Positions 7,473-17,330 are shown, counted from the stretch's first letter. The stretch: DNA of 64,000 nt from Sporosarcina luteola (GCF_023715245.1 NZ_JAMBNV010000001.1:1-64000); one strand, 5' to 3'. Program-made: numbers and translations. The notes: generated by a model not told the origin, from the sequence alone.

Positions 7473-9104
7473 TTATTCCCGCCCCTCTCCAAGCAATTTG
7501 TTGAAAATAAATATTGCAATTGCACTTACACCGACTATTAGCAAGGAAGCTTGTGACGCTTCCATAATTTTTTCATCACTGGCATATTGGAACGCCTTGG
7601 TTGCAAGTGTATCATAGTTGAACGGTCGTAAAATGAGCGTCAATGGAATTTCTTTTAAAATATCGACAAACGTAAGGATGAACCCGCTTATAATGGCACC
7701 TTTCATCATCGGAATATCGATTTTGAAAAAGGTACGTAAGCTGCTTACGCCTAGCATACGTGAGGCATCACGAAAGTCTGTGCCGATTTTTGTGTAACCC
7801 GATTCAATCGAATTATATCCGATCGCGAAAAACCGTATGATGTATGCACTAATCAGCATGACAAGGCTGACACTTAAAACGAGCTCAGAATCCAAACCTA
7901 AAAATTGATAGACAGGCGCTAGGTACCGATCAATAGCAATAAATGTAGTGACAACAGCCACCGCGATGACCGCACCTGGAATGGAATAGCCAAGAACCGT
8001 TAATTTCGGCAGCACTTTCGCAAACTTATGCTTCGTAATACGGCTGAAATTTCCGATGACGAGGGAGAAAAAGATGATAAGCAATGCGGCTATTCCCGCA
8101 ACAATGATCGAATTCTTCGTGTATGTCAACACTTCCTCCATCGGAACCTTGCCGAATGTGAGAACAACCCAGTCCAACAACTGAAGAACTGGAATAAGAA
8201 AGGCGATCGTAAAAATAACTAGTGTATACGCTGATACCAATGCTGCCTTTTTTCCGGTCAATTTGACGAGAGGCAGCGGTCTAAGTTTTGTTGATGAAAA
8301 GCTATATTTCTTTCCGCCGCGGAGAACCCACTCGATTACGAGGATGAAAATGACGATACCCATCAGACAAGCCGCAAGCTTGATGGAAGAATCCAAGTCT
8401 CCTAAGCCGAACCACGTTTGGAAAATTGCAGTACTGAACGTTTGAATGCCAAAATACTTCACTACGCCATAGTCATTTAACACTTCCAATATGACTAGGC
8501 TAACCCCACCAATGACAGAAATACGTGATATTGGAATAATGACTTTCAAAAAAATTTCCATTGGACCTTTCCCAAGTGTCCGTGCACTTTCAACGAGAGA
8601 GGCGGCTTGATTGGACAAGAAAATTCTTGTAATCATATAAACATAAGGATATAAGAATATCGTATAAATGAAAATGGCACCAGGGACATTCATAATGTCG
8701 AAATAGGTTTGATTTACCGTTACATCAAAGTGATTTCGAAGCGTCTTCTGAACGATACCCGTATAATTAAGGATACCATGATACGTATATGCACCGATGA
8801 ATGGTGGTATCGATAAAGGCAAGATGAGTGACCATTTCATGAAGTTGCGAAGTGGGAAATCATATTGTGCAATAAGCCAAGCTAGGCTAAGGCCAATTGC
8901 AACGGTGAATAGTGCCGTGAAAAATACAAGCGTCAGCGAAGACTTAATATAGTTTAGAAGCATGAATTCGCGAATATGCCCCCAATTTTCACTTGCGGGT
9001 GTAAAAACGCCTCCAACAATTGAAAAATTAGGAACAAACAGTAAAGTTATAATGAGTACTGCACCAATCGTCCAACCATTCACGTTTGCCATTCGCCTAT
9101 TCAT
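7473..9104 (-). CDS. fbpB: Ferric iron ABC transporter, permease (two fused modules)
   Basis: This roughly 543-residue permease of the FbpB type has about twelve membrane helices, made of two homologous halves that each carry an EAA loop. The second loop is readable as DFRDASRMLGVSSLRTFFKI. Such fused permeases serve Fe(III)-binding-protein importers. ATG at 9104 (MNRRMANVNG) is preferred because AAAGG lies 9 bases upstream; a TTG at 9134 with a weak site is an alternative. The lipoprotein gene lies upstream and the ATPase gene follows. Confidence 0.92.
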   Translation of the reverse strand: MNRRMANVNGWTIGAVLIITLLFVPNFSIVGGVFTPASENWGHIREFMLLNYIKSSLTLVFFTALFTVAIGLSLAWLIAQYDFPLRNFMKWSLILPLSIPPFIGAYTYHGILNYTGIVQKTLRNHFDVTVNQTYFDIMNVPGAIFIYTIFLYPYVYMITRIFLSNQAASLVESARTLGKGPMEIFLKVIIPISRISVIGGVSLVILEVLNDYGVVKYFGIQTFSTAIFQTWFGLGDLDSSIKLAACLMGIVIFILVIEWVLRGGKKYSFSSTKLRPLPLVKLTGKKAALVSAYTLVIFTIAFLIPVLQLLDWVVLTFGKVPMEEVLTYTKNSIIVAGIAALLIIFFSLVIGNFSRITKHKFAKVLPKLTVLGYSIPGAVIAVAVVTTFIAIDRYLAPVYQFLGLDSELVLSVSLVMLISAYIIRFFAIGYNSIESGYTKIGTDFRDASRMLGVSSLRTFFKIDIPMMKGAIISGFILTFVDILKEIPLTLILRPFNYDTLATKAFQYASDEKIMEASQASLLIVGVSAIAIFIFNKLLGEGRE

Positions 9105-9170
9105 GACCAAACCCATCCTTTGCCTTTTCCGCAATAAACCCCTACCGCAAAAGCGACAGGGGGCAATCTA

Positions 9171-10241
9171 TTATTTCCAACCTACTTCGTTAAAAATCAT
9201 AATCGCTTTTGCATTATTTTCACCAAGAGCTGTGAGTGGAATTTCTTGTTCCTTGAACTCACCCCAAGATTTAAGAAGTTCTGCTGGCTCGACATCCTCG
9301 TTTACAGGATATTCATAGTTTGCTTCTGCAAAAGTAAATTGTGCTTCTTCACCCGTTAGGAATTCAAGAAGTTTCAACGCATTGTCCGCATTTTTCGAAC
9401 CTTTAACGACTCCAGCTCCGCTAATATTAACATGAGTGCCTGTCGTCTCCTGGTTCGGGAAGAAAATGCCTAGCTGTTCTGCTACTTTTACTTCTTCAGG
9501 TTCTTGAGAGTTCAGCATTTGTCCTAAGTAATAGGTGTTCATGATTGCAACGTCACCAATGCCTGCAGCAATGGCCTTCGCTTGATCACGGTCCCCGCCC
9601 TCAGGACTGCGTGCCATATTGTTCACAATTCCTTGTGCCCATTCTTTCGCTTTTTCTTCACCGTTGATTTCAATGAAAGAAGCTAAAAGAGATTGGTTAT
9701 AGACGCTTTCGGATGAACGGACGAGAAAACGTCCTTTCCATGCATCGTCTGTGAGCGCTTCATAAGTTGATAACTCTTCGGGCTTCACCTTATCTTTATT
9801 ATATACGAGAATGCGTGCACGTTTGGTCAAACCTACCCACATATCATCAGAATCACGGAACTTTTCAGGTATTTGTTTCGACAAAATGTCACTTGACACG
9901 GCTTGAAGTAACCCTTGCTCTTTTGCACGGTATAATCTGCCGACATCCGCCGTTAAGAAAAGATCGGCCTTCGTAGCTGTTCCTTCACGTTTTATACGCT
10001 CGATCAACTCATCAGCTTCACCTTTAATGACGTTCACTTTAATGCCAGTTTCGTCCTCAAACTTTTTGTACAGCTCATTATCGACGTCATAATGTCTGCT
10101 CGTATACAAATTCACTTCGGATTTTTCGTTTTTCTTTTGATTCTCGTTATCTCCTGCGTCGCTGCTTTGCTTCGTACTATTCCCACATGCCGCGAGAACG
10201 AGTAGCAAAGAGGCAAGCAGGAGCATTAAACTTTTCTTCAT
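9171..10241 (-). CDS. fbpA: Fe(III)-binding lipoprotein of an ABC importer
   Basis: This 356-residue extracellular solute-binding protein is anchored by a lipid: signal peptide MKKSLMLLLASLLLVLAACG with lipobox LAAC, then a Ser/Asn/Lys-rich linker. The mature part starts VNLYTSRHYD, as in FbpA/SfuA-type iron-binding proteins. Paired tyrosines in NTYYLGQ near residue 230 match the family's iron ligands. It is first in the fbpABC operon, under a consensus sigma-A promoter with a Fur box at the transcription start, so it should be expressed under iron limitation. Confidence 0.93.
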   Translation of the reverse strand: MKKSLMLLLASLLLVLAACGNSTKQSSDAGDNENQKKNEKSEVNLYTSRHYDVDNELYKKFEDETGIKVNVIKGEADELIERIKREGTATKADLFLTADVGRLYRAKEQGLLQAVSSDILSKQIPEKFRDSDDMWVGLTKRARILVYNKDKVKPEELSTYEALTDDAWKGRFLVRSSESVYNQSLLASFIEINGEEKAKEWAQGIVNNMARSPEGGDRDQAKAIAAGIGDVAIMNTYYLGQMLNSQEPEEVKVAEQLGIFFPNQETTGTHVNISGAGVVKGSKNADNALKLLEFLTGEEAQFTFAEANYEYPVNEDVEPAELLKSWGEFKEQEIPLTALGENNAKAIMIFNEVGWK

Positions 10242-10275
10242 ATAGTACTTCCTCTCCCAACTTATGTCTTTAGAT

Positions 10276-10290
10276 TGATAACGATTCTCA
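10276..10290 (-). promoter_or_regulatory. Fur box of the fbpABC operon
   Basis: TGATAACGATTCTCA is a 7-1-7 inverted repeat close to the Bacillus Fur consensus TGATAATNATTATCA. It lies just downstream of the -10 element, where bound Fur-Fe would block transcription. Confidence 0.85.
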
Positions 10291-10301
10291 ATCTCATTCT
10301 T

Positions 10302-10330
10302 AATATAATGTGTAGGAGCATGAGAGTCAA
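10302..10330 (-). promoter_or_regulatory. Sigma-A promoter of fbpABC
   Basis: On the minus strand, -35 TTGACT (10330-10325) and -10 TATATT (10307-10302) are separated by 17 bases. The Fur box follows immediately. Confidence 0.83.
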
Positions 10331-10352
10331 CAAATATTATATCAAGTATAAT

Positions 10353-10390
10353 AAAAAGGTCGATTCACAATAATGAAAATCGACCTTTTT
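10353..10390. terminator. Bidirectional intrinsic terminator after queE
   Basis: AAAAAGGTCGATT and AATCGACCTTTTT pair around a 12-base loop, giving a T run on either strand. It ends the queCDE operon and insulates the fbp promoter. Confidence 0.85.
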
Positions 10391-10417
10391 ATTTATCTTA
10401 CTACTTTGCAGTGAGCT

Positions 10418-11125
10418 CTAAACGCCTCTCTTATTACCCCATACAAGGGCATGCAATTGTGGCAGCACCTTCACTTCGTTCATAATTGGGGAAGCGACAG
10501 CCAAATCAATAAGCCATTCAAACCGTTTCAATAAGTTGGATACCAGATAGGCATCATCTGTTGTTGTCGTATCATCGTTACCCACTTGTACATAGAAAGG
10601 GAATGACGGGTATCGAAGATGGACTTCTTCCGCAAATTTGAAATCTGTTTCATCAAAGACGACGATTTTCAGACTTGCGTTTGCATCTGTCAACTTCTCC
10701 ATGAAACGATCCAGTTTGCCGAAATCCGTTATCATTTTTGAACTAGGTGGTTTTGGTGAGAGCGTGATATCATCGATTCTCAACAACCAATCTTGCCAAA
10801 ATGTAGCTTGCGTTTCGACTGCAACTTTCCAACCTTCTGCATGGCAGAGATCGACTAATTCTCCGATTCCTTTGTGCAAGGCTGGATTTCCACCCGAAAT
10901 CGTTACATGAGAAAAGGATTGGCCACCGATTGCTTTCAGTTCCTCAATAATTTCCTGGGGGCGTTTCGAAACGCTTTTGCCAGTACCGTCCCATGTAAAA
11001 CTGGAATCGCACCAAGCACAAGAATAATCGCAGCCCGCCGTCCGGACAAACATCGTTTTTTGACCGATGACCATTCCTTCACCTTGGATTGTCGGTCCAA
11101 ACACTTCCATTACGGGGATTTTCAT
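10418..11125 (-). CDS. queE: 7-carboxy-7-deazaguanine synthase QueE
   Basis: This 235-residue radical SAM enzyme makes 7-carboxy-7-deazaguanine from 6-carboxytetrahydropterin in queuosine synthesis. It has the N-terminal EVFGPTIQGEG motif, the cluster motif CDYSCAWC (C-x3-C-x2-C) and the glycine-rich TISGGNPAL. The true start is ATG at 11125, which overlaps the queD stop by ATGA; the longer open frame runs back into queD. It is the third gene of a queC-queD-queE operon. No queF is present in the window. Confidence 0.96.
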   Translation of the reverse strand: MKIPVMEVFGPTIQGEGMVIGQKTMFVRTAGCDYSCAWCDSSFTWDGTGKSVSKRPQEIIEELKAIGGQSFSHVTISGGNPALHKGIGELVDLCHAEGWKVAVETQATFWQDWLLRIDDITLSPKPPSSKMITDFGKLDRFMEKLTDANASLKIVVFDETDFKFAEEVHLRYPSFPFYVQVGNDDTTTTDDAYLVSNLLKRFEWLIDLAVASPIMNEVKVLPQLHALVWGNKRGV

Positions 11126-11547
11126 AGTAAATCCTCCCGTGACGGACGATAGGCAACATAGCTCGTCGGCGTTTCCCGAACGATCACTTGGAGGCACACA
11201 GGACGATTGTCTCGTGTACGAAGAACATCTTGAATGGACTTCCAAATTTGTTCTGCTAATCGTTCAGTTGTCGGAAAGGTATGTTGGAACTCAGGATGAT
11301 CGTTCAATACGGAATGATCATATTTTTTATGAATGAGATCTTTCAGTTGCTTGAAATCTATCAAAAAACCGAGTGGGTCCAGCTCATTTCCTCCGATGGT
11401 GACATTAATGAAATACGTGTGTCCATGCATCACTTGGCATTTTCCTGCATCTTCATTGGGAATGAAATGCGCAGCCGAAAAATGCATGTCTTTATTTAAT
11501 TCAAATCGATAGTCATGATGTATTTGCGGATAAAATTGCTGCATCAT
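11122..11547 (-). CDS. queD: 6-carboxytetrahydropterin synthase QueD
   Basis: This 141-residue enzyme converts dihydroneopterin triphosphate to 6-carboxytetrahydropterin. Zinc-ligand histidines are visible in HFSAAHF and HGHTY, the catalytic Cys lies in GKCQVMHGH, and the family TERLAEQIW motif is present. It overlaps queC (ATGATG) and queE (ATGA), so translation is tightly coupled through the operon. Confidence 0.96.
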   Translation of the reverse strand: MMQQFYPQIHHDYRFELNKDMHFSAAHFIPNEDAGKCQVMHGHTYFINVTIGGNELDPLGFLIDFKQLKDLIHKKYDHSVLNDHPEFQHTFPTTERLAEQIWKSIQDVLRTRDNRPVCLQVIVRETPTSYVAYRPSREDLL

Positions 11548-12209
11548 TTAGCGGCACCTGCAATCTTTCGAGCTTGATACGCAGCAAGTCCTTCATTGCG
11601 CAGCACACACGCAGGGCATTCTCCGCAACCTGAGCTTGGAACGCCGTTGTAGCACGTGAGTGTTTTCTCCTGCACAAAATCGAGTGCGCCAAGTTCGTCG
11701 GCCAGCTCCCATACTTCGGATTTATCAAGCCACATTAACGGAGTATGGATGACAAAGCGTCCATCCATGGCTAAATTCAACGTCACGTTTAATGATTTAA
11801 TAAAATTGTCGCGGCAATCAGGATAACCGCTGAAGTCCGTTTCACTCACACCGGTGATCAAGTGCCGTGCGCCAATGGCATCGGCGTAAACCGCCGCAAA
11901 GGATAGAAACAGATGATTTCTTCCAGGTACGAACGTTGACGGCAATTCGCCATCCACTTCCGTCACTTCGATGTCATCTCTTGTCAGCGCATTGGCTGAT
12001 AGTTGATTGATCAAATTCATGTCCAGCACTTTGAATGACACGCCAAGTTCTTCTGCAATGTTTCGGGCGCATTCGATTTCCTCCGAATGCCGTTGTCCGT
12101 AGTCGAACGTCACCGTTGCGACTTCCCGGAAATTTTCCAATGCCCAAAACAGGCACGTCGTACTGTCTTGACCGCCGCTGAAGACGACCACTGCTTTTTC
12201 ATTTTTCAT
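11544..12209 (-). CDS. queC: 7-cyano-7-deazaguanine synthase QueC
   Basis: This 221-residue ATP-dependent enzyme converts 7-carboxy-7-deazaguanine to preQ0. It has the PP-loop [10 protein letters not shown] at residues 10-19 and a C-terminal zinc site in [11 protein letters not shown]. It is the first gene of the operon, and its ribosome binding site AAGGAG forms the 3' edge of a preQ1-I riboswitch, so translation should fall when preQ1 is abundant. Confidence 0.96.
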   Translation of the reverse strand: MKNEKAVVVFSGGQDSTTCLFWALENFREVATVTFDYGQRHSEEIECARNIAEELGVSFKVLDMNLINQLSANALTRDDIEVTEVDGELPSTFVPGRNHLFLSFAAVYADAIGARHLITGVSETDFSGYPDCRDNFIKSLNVTLNLAMDGRFVIHTPLMWLDKSEVWELADELGALDFVQEKTLTCYNGVPSSGCGECPACVLRNEGLAAYQARKIAGAAK

Positions 12210-12218
12210 TGTACATAT

Positions 12219-12257
12219 CTCCTTAGTTTTTTAGAGAGGGAGTTTGCGAACCTCTTT
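12219..12257 (-). promoter_or_regulatory. PreQ1-I riboswitch controlling queC
   Basis: On the minus strand the leader reads AGAGGTTCGCAAACTCCCTC, then TCTAAAAAACTAAGGAG. This fits the preQ1 class I aptamer: a short P1 stem, the CCCTC that holds the ligand-binding C, and an A-rich tail that forms a pseudoknot with the loop. AAGGAG at the end is the queC ribosome binding site 9 bases before ATG, so control is probably translational. Confidence 0.88.
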
Positions 12258-12307
12258 TTGGAACCCTGTCCATAATACCATAGGTGAGCGGGGGAACTGA
12301 ACGGATA

Positions 12308-12358
12308 CAAAAAAATGGCTGACATGAGTCCGGGACAATACCGTCTTCACATCAGCCA
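12308..12358 (-). terminator. Intrinsic terminator of topB
   Basis: On the minus strand TGGCTGA and TCAGCCA form a stem with a long loop, followed by a run of T. It separates topB from queC. Confidence 0.75.
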
Positions 12359-12373
12359 CTCTTATTACTACTT

Positions 12374-14512
12374 TTATTTTTGGAACACTAAATTCAACTT
12401 ACCGTTCTCTAAGGAAAGGCTAGCATCAAACTTGTTTCCGTTATTGGCGGTGAATCCTTTGATCGTATTCGTTTTGCCTTTTGTGCAAAGGAGCTTCACT
12501 TGCGCCGGTGTCAGTTTCTTTTTCAAGAAGATGCCAGGCAACGTCTGTTTACAGCCATTTTTGTAGTTGCTGCATCCGTAAAATCCTTTTCGGGCCAGAA
12601 TCATGCCATTTTGACATGCAGGGCATGGGGCGACCTCCACAGCTTGATAAGAGCCGCGCGATTTCGATTGCCGCGGCGGAACTTTCGTTGCGTCGATCGG
12701 CTTTGCCTCCAGCTGCTTAGGGACCTCATCTAATAGCTTCGCAATGAACTTCGAAATATTTTCGAGGAAATGCTGCCCGCTTCCTTCGCCATTGCCGATT
12801 TTCCGCAAATACGTTTCCCACTTCGCCGTCATCGATGGACTCGCAAGCAGATTTCCTTCGATTGCCTGGCAAAGCACACGGCCTTTCTCCGTAATCGACA
12901 CGATATTTTTAGACACGGTTATATATCCATGCTTTTTAATCGTTTCAATGATGCCGCTCCGTGTCGCTTCCGTTCCAAGACCCTCAATCTCTTTCAAAAT
13001 ATCCGTTTCCTCTTTGTCCTCGACCAACTTCCCGCAAGTTTTCATCATCGCGATTAGCTGACCTTCCGTGTATGGCTTCGGCGGCATCGTCTTGCCCTCT
13101 TTAATGCCGATATCGGATTGGACTGTCTCTTGCATACGAAGCGGCGGCAAAGCGGGCTCGTCCTTATCCTCTTTAGACCGTTGGAATAAAGCCTTCCATC
13201 CTAAATCCCTTTCCGTCTTGCCAGTCGTGAAAAACGGAAGGCCATTTACATCCGTCGTCACTTTCGTTTCGGTATACAAATAATCAGTATGGAACATCGC
13301 GAGCGTCGTACGGACGACCTCTTCATACAAATTCCGCTCAAGCGGCGACATTCTGCCGAGGACTGCCTGCGTCGGCACTTTCTTCGTCGGGATGATCGCA
13401 TAGTGCTCTTGGACCTTCGAACTGTCGACATACCGTTTCTTCGGCGCAAGCGAAGCGACGGGGAAGGGATGTCCGATCAGCTGTTGGTAATCGCCGACTT
13501 GGTCCTTCAAATACGCAAATTCATTCGGCGTTATATGGCGCGCATCCGTCCGTGGGTAGGTGACAAGCTTCTTCTCATATAAGCCTTGCATCGTCTTCAA
13601 AACGTTCGCGGGGCTCATCTTCCAACGCCGGTTCGCTGTCGCCTGCAACGTTGACAGGGAATGGAGCTGCGGTGGCGGTGTCCGCTTATCGGTGTGCGTA
13701 ACAGATGTGATAATGCCGGGCGAATTCGGTTGGATGCCATGTTTTGAAAGCAGTTCCTGAATGATTTCCCGTTTTGGCTCCTTCGCTTTCGCTTTACCTT
13801 TATACGTACCGTGTTCTGATTTGAACGTCGCTTCCACTTCAAAAAACGGTTCCGATACGAATGTCTCAATCTCTCGTTGCCGTTGATAGATTAAATAGAC
13901 CGTAGGCGACTGCACTCGTCCGATCGGAAACACTTCCTGGACACCTTTAGCTTTCAATAAGAGTGTATATAATCGGGAAGCATTCATCCCAACAAGCCAA
14001 TCGCTGATCTGACGGGATTTTGCCTCCTCATACAGCTGCAAATCCTTGCGATTATCACGTAAATTCGCAAACCCTTTTCGCACTTCATCCACCTCAAGTG
14101 AATTGATCCAAAGCCGCTTGATCGTCTGATTACGCGCACCCGTTTGATAATATATGCTATAGAAGATGTTCGAGCCTTCCCGGTCCACGTCACATGCATT
14201 GATGACTGTATCCGTTCCGCGAATCAGCTTCTTTACAACTTGAAACTGCTTGAATTTACCCTTTGCCACTTGGAACTCATATCGTTCCGGCAAGATTGGA
14301 AGACTCCCAAGTGACCAACGCTTCCAAGCGGGATTGTATGCATGAGGTTCCTTCAATTCCACGAGATGGCCGACACCCCAAGTGATATAGGCGCCAGCTG
14401 GAAAAATCATGCAAGGATTAATCTCAAGAAACCCTTCATGCTTTCGCACGGAAAAAGCGTCCGCATACGCTTTCGCTTGGGACGGTTTTTCAGCTAGGAT
14501 GACTGGCTTCAC
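12374..14512 (-). CDS. topB: DNA topoisomerase III
   Basis: This 712-residue type IA topoisomerase relaxes negatively supercoiled DNA and decatenates single-stranded junctions. It has an N-terminal TOPRIM domain (VILAEKPSQAKAYADAF), the conserved RVQSPTVYLIY region, the active-site Tyr in LVTYPRTDARHI near residue 330, and a C-terminal zinc ribbon CPACQNGM followed by GCSNYKNGC. The GTG at 14512 is chosen because AAAGGAGGGG lies 5 bases upstream; an ATG six codons earlier overlaps that site. The gene is alone, with its own terminator. Confidence 0.95.
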   Translation of the reverse strand: MKPVILAEKPSQAKAYADAFSVRKHEGFLEINPCMIFPAGAYITWGVGHLVELKEPHAYNPAWKRWSLGSLPILPERYEFQVAKGKFKQFQVVKKLIRGTDTVINACDVDREGSNIFYSIYYQTGARNQTIKRLWINSLEVDEVRKGFANLRDNRKDLQLYEEAKSRQISDWLVGMNASRLYTLLLKAKGVQEVFPIGRVQSPTVYLIYQRQREIETFVSEPFFEVEATFKSEHGTYKGKAKAKEPKREIIQELLSKHGIQPNSPGIITSVTHTDKRTPPPQLHSLSTLQATANRRWKMSPANVLKTMQGLYEKKLVTYPRTDARHITPNEFAYLKDQVGDYQQLIGHPFPVASLAPKKRYVDSSKVQEHYAIIPTKKVPTQAVLGRMSPLERNLYEEVVRTTLAMFHTDYLYTETKVTTDVNGLPFFTTGKTERDLGWKALFQRSKEDKDEPALPPLRMQETVQSDIGIKEGKTMPPKPYTEGQLIAMMKTCGKLVEDKEETDILKEIEGLGTEATRSGIIETIKKHGYITVSKNIVSITEKGRVLCQAIEGNLLASPSMTAKWETYLRKIGNGEGSGQHFLENISKFIAKLLDEVPKQLEAKPIDATKVPPRQSKSRGSYQAVEVAPCPACQNGMILARKGFYGCSNYKNGCKQTLPGIFLKKKLTPAQVKLLCTKGKTNTIKGFTANNGNKFDASLSLENGKLNLVFQK

Positions 14513-14817
14513 ACTAGCCCCTCCTTTCATTAAATAAAGAAACGTTCGTTCTGTTATTATCGCATAAATGGAAGAAGTTTACGAGTTGGGAGCAAGAATC
14601 TAAAGGGAGATTAATCTTCATGAAAGGTTGAACAAGTGGGGAAGTTCACGTTTGTTTCATTTGTTTGAGTGACTGTCATCCGATTCATGGCCGAGGTCAT
14701 CTTTAAAACTACTACAGGATACTGATATCGGAGATGCTATAATAGCATTTACTGTATCATTATGAGCATAATACATAATTTGTTATATAAAAACTTACAA
14801 ATAAAGGGTGGAGTATA
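14513..14817. other. Intergenic region between topB and the MocR gene
   Basis: This holds the divergent control regions. TGCTATAATAGCA (14735-14747) is a perfect palindrome containing the -10 TATAAT, a likely binding site for the MocR protein itself; I see no good -35. On the minus strand a GATAAT -10-like element is followed by GAACGAACGTTT, one base off a LexA half-site pair. No gene is supported. Confidence 0.5.
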
Positions 14818-16260
14818 ATGCAATTTATGCTAGACCGTTCAATAAAAAAACCTATGTATAGGCAACTTGTAGAACAAATAGAGAATGCAATTATATCGGG
14901 AGATTTATCTCAGGACCAGCCATTACCATCTGAACGTGAGTTGGCAAAAAAATTACTGATTAATAGGAGTACGGTGGTGACTGCTTATGATGAGCTAGAG
15001 GCAGTCGGATTAATTGTCAGAAAGATAGGGAGCGGCACGTATATAAATACGGACATATGGGGGCTAACTCATAAAAGGGTTCCCAATTGGGGGAGATATG
15101 TAGAGGATGGCTCATTTCTTCCGAATCTTCCGTTGGTACAGAAACTTCGTAATGAAACTGAGCAAAAAGGAATGATTAACCTATCAAGCGGGGAACTTGC
15201 AGCAGATTTACTACCTAACGTCCAATTCGCTAGGATTCTTAAGGAGCATGCGTTTGATGAGCATTTAGGTTACGATCATCCTTTAGGCGATGCGGGATTA
15301 CGGGAGACCATTTGTAAACATATGAAAACGTATAAAAGTATGGTAGTTGAGCCAGACTCCATATTGATTACATCGGGTGCTCAGCAAGCAATACACCTAA
15401 TCGTTCAATGCTTGTTAAAACCAGGCGATACAGTAGCGATTGAAGACCCATCCTATGCATTCTCTTTACCGATCTTTCAATCATTTGGTGTTAAAACGCT
15501 CTTACTCCCAGTTGATCAACATGGTGTAAATCCTGATGATATTGAAGCTTTACAAAGAAAACATCGAATTCGTATGCTCTTCTTAAATCCTGATTATCAA
15601 AATCCTACTGGCACGAAAATGTCGCTGGAACGCCGAAAGAGAATATTGGAATTATCATCAAAGCACGGTTTCCCCATAATAGAGGATGATCCTTATAATT
15701 TGACGTCATTCGACGGGTGCATTGGACCTACGTTAAAGTCAATGGACGATAATGATAATGTTTTATACATTAGTTCGTTATCAAAAGTGGTTGCATCAGG
15801 ACTGCGCATTGGTTGGATTATTGGTCCAGAAAAAGTGATTAAACGCTTGTCAGACGGCAAACAGCAAATTGACTTTGGCCATAGTGTTTTTCCGCAATGG
15901 ATAGCGAATCAATTTCTAGATTCCCCCCAATTTGACGAACACGTTTCAGATTTAAGGATTCAACTGAGGGAGCGAAGGAATGCGTTAATTTTGGCATTGG
16001 ACAGCTTATCTAAAGATGAGGTTACATATTTAGTGCCACAAGGCGGAATTCATTTATGGTGTAAAATAAATCACGAAATTGATGAATATAAGTTACTTGA
16101 AGAATCCATGAAAAAAGGCGTTTCATTTGTACCTGGGAGAATAATGGGCTCAAAAAATGGATACGTTCGATTTACTTATGGCAAAGGGAACGAAGCTTCA
16201 ATAAAAGAAGGCATTTCTAGGTTTGTCTACGCGCTAAGAAATAACGGGGGGGATGTTTGA
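14818..16260 (+). CDS. MocR-type regulator: GntR HTH fused to a PLP aminotransferase fold
   Basis: This 480-residue protein has an N-terminal GntR winged helix (about 10-78; PLPSERELAKKLLINRSTV) and a C-terminal fold-type I aminotransferase domain (about 115-475). The PLP-binding lysine is K323 in SSLSKVVASGLRIGW. NPDYQNPTG near 257-265 is a cofactor-contact motif. MocR proteins regulate vitamin B6, amino acid or GABA genes. No pdxS, pdxT or gab genes adjoin it, so the target is unknown. The start follows AAAGGGTGGAGTATA. A palindrome over its own -10 suggests autoregulation. Confidence 0.92.
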   Translation: MQFMLDRSIKKPMYRQLVEQIENAIISGDLSQDQPLPSERELAKKLLINRSTVVTAYDELEAVGLIVRKIGSGTYINTDIWGLTHKRVPNWGRYVEDGSFLPNLPLVQKLRNETEQKGMINLSSGELAADLLPNVQFARILKEHAFDEHLGYDHPLGDAGLRETICKHMKTYKSMVVEPDSILITSGAQQAIHLIVQCLLKPGDTVAIEDPSYAFSLPIFQSFGVKTLLLPVDQHGVNPDDIEALQRKHRIRMLFLNPDYQNPTGTKMSLERRKRILELSSKHGFPIIEDDPYNLTSFDGCIGPTLKSMDDNDNVLYISSLSKVVASGLRIGWIIGPEKVIKRLSDGKQQIDFGHSVFPQWIANQFLDSPQFDEHVSDLRIQLRERRNALILALDSLSKDEVTYLVPQGGIHLWCKINHEIDEYKLLEESMKKGVSFVPGRIMGSKNGYVRFTYGKGNEASIKEGISRFVYALRNNGGDV

Positions 16261-16385
16261 AAATGTCTAAATTCTAAAGAACTCCAATAACTTTTTAGTT
16301 CCCCCATTTTTGAGCAATCTTAGACGGTTCCTGAGACACGAGAACGACATGTACTATTTCACTGGTTCCGAACCGTCCTCTGTTG

Positions 16386-16586
16386 TTAATATAATATAAA
16401 TATACCTACAAGAACTACTATAATAATGAATGGGATTGCTAGAACATAAGCCCATAGCAGAGAAGAAAAACTGTTTTTCCCCTTGTAATCTTTATTCATA
16501 GAATTAGCTACGGATATGGTCAAAATTAGTCCGACAGCTGAAACAATAAATACAAAAATGATTGAAACTATGAGAGCTACCTTCAT
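16386..16586 (-). CDS. Small two-helix membrane protein, unknown function
   Basis: This 66-residue protein has two hydrophobic segments (about 4-28 and 45-65) joined by a polar loop with NKDYKGKNS. The start is well supported by AAGAGGAG 8 bases before ATG. I do not recognise the family. It lies convergent to the MocR gene. Downstream, an inverted repeat GACGGTTC/GAACCGTC (16323-16378) has a long loop and no T run, so it is only a weak terminator candidate. Confidence 0.6.
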   Translation of the reverse strand: MKVALIVSIIFVFIVSAVGLILTISVANSMNKDYKGKNSFSSLLWAYVLAIPFIIIVVLVGIFILY

Positions 16587-16934
16587 GCCTTACTCCTCTT
16601 TATAAATATTTTTTTCTATACGTTATAATTATATAATATAAAACATTTTTGAGAACCATCCAATTAAGGGTTATTTAAACCAACCACTTTTTAAGGAAAT
16701 TGAACAGTTACTAAAACTACCTATAAGCACATCATTCATCTGTTTGAAAGTATTGGAATTTTTCGATTTTGATTTTGTTAAATCAATTTATATAAATACT
16801 TGTACAATTAATAAAAACATAAAGGATAAGGTTTGGGGCAACTAACCGGAAATGGTTAAGCACTCGTGCAAATTAAATGGCAACAATTTAGGGAATTAAA
16901 GATAAAAGAAACTTGAAAATGCACATAAATCTAG
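16587..16934. other. Intergenic region with no supported gene
   Basis: This is AT-rich sequence with many stops in all frames and no strong promoter or terminator that I can defend. It precedes a decayed beta-helix fragment and may be remnant DNA from the same lost gene. Confidence 0.4.
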
Positions 16935-17330
16935 ATGTTAAATCTGATTATGCGCATTTTTTTTTGTGCAAATGAAAAAATAGCGAGTGATTGGAAATTG
17001 GCTTTCATAAAATCATACTCGTTTGTTATATCAATGCGTAATGTCTCGTCTAGTTCAGATAATTTCTATACAATCAATGAAGGTGTATTTATCGTCAATT
17101 ATTTTCCGAATCAAGATAGTAAACTGCAAAAGAATGTATTTCATATTAAAGATGGAAAAACCGGCAGTTGGGTTTGGAAAGACGAAGAATACACCTCATT
17201 TCCGGAAATTATAGTTGCTTCAAATAGTGATGCACAATCAACTTATGCAGATCCGAAATTTAAAAATGGAAACAGAAATGATTTTAGACTGAGAAAAGGT
17301 TCATCTACAATGAAAATTATTAGAGATTAG
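16935..17330 (+). pseudogene. C-terminal remnant of a right-handed beta-helix protein
   Basis: The 131-codon open frame ends with GSWVWKDEEY, then YADPKFKNGNRNDFRL and GSS. This is the common C-terminal pattern of secreted right-handed parallel beta-helix (pectate lyase-like) proteins. Such proteins are normally several hundred residues, but here only the last 80 or so are recognisable. There is no ribosome binding site or signal peptide at the apparent start, and upstream DNA is non-coding. I read it as the 3' remnant of a deleted gene. Confidence 0.6.
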
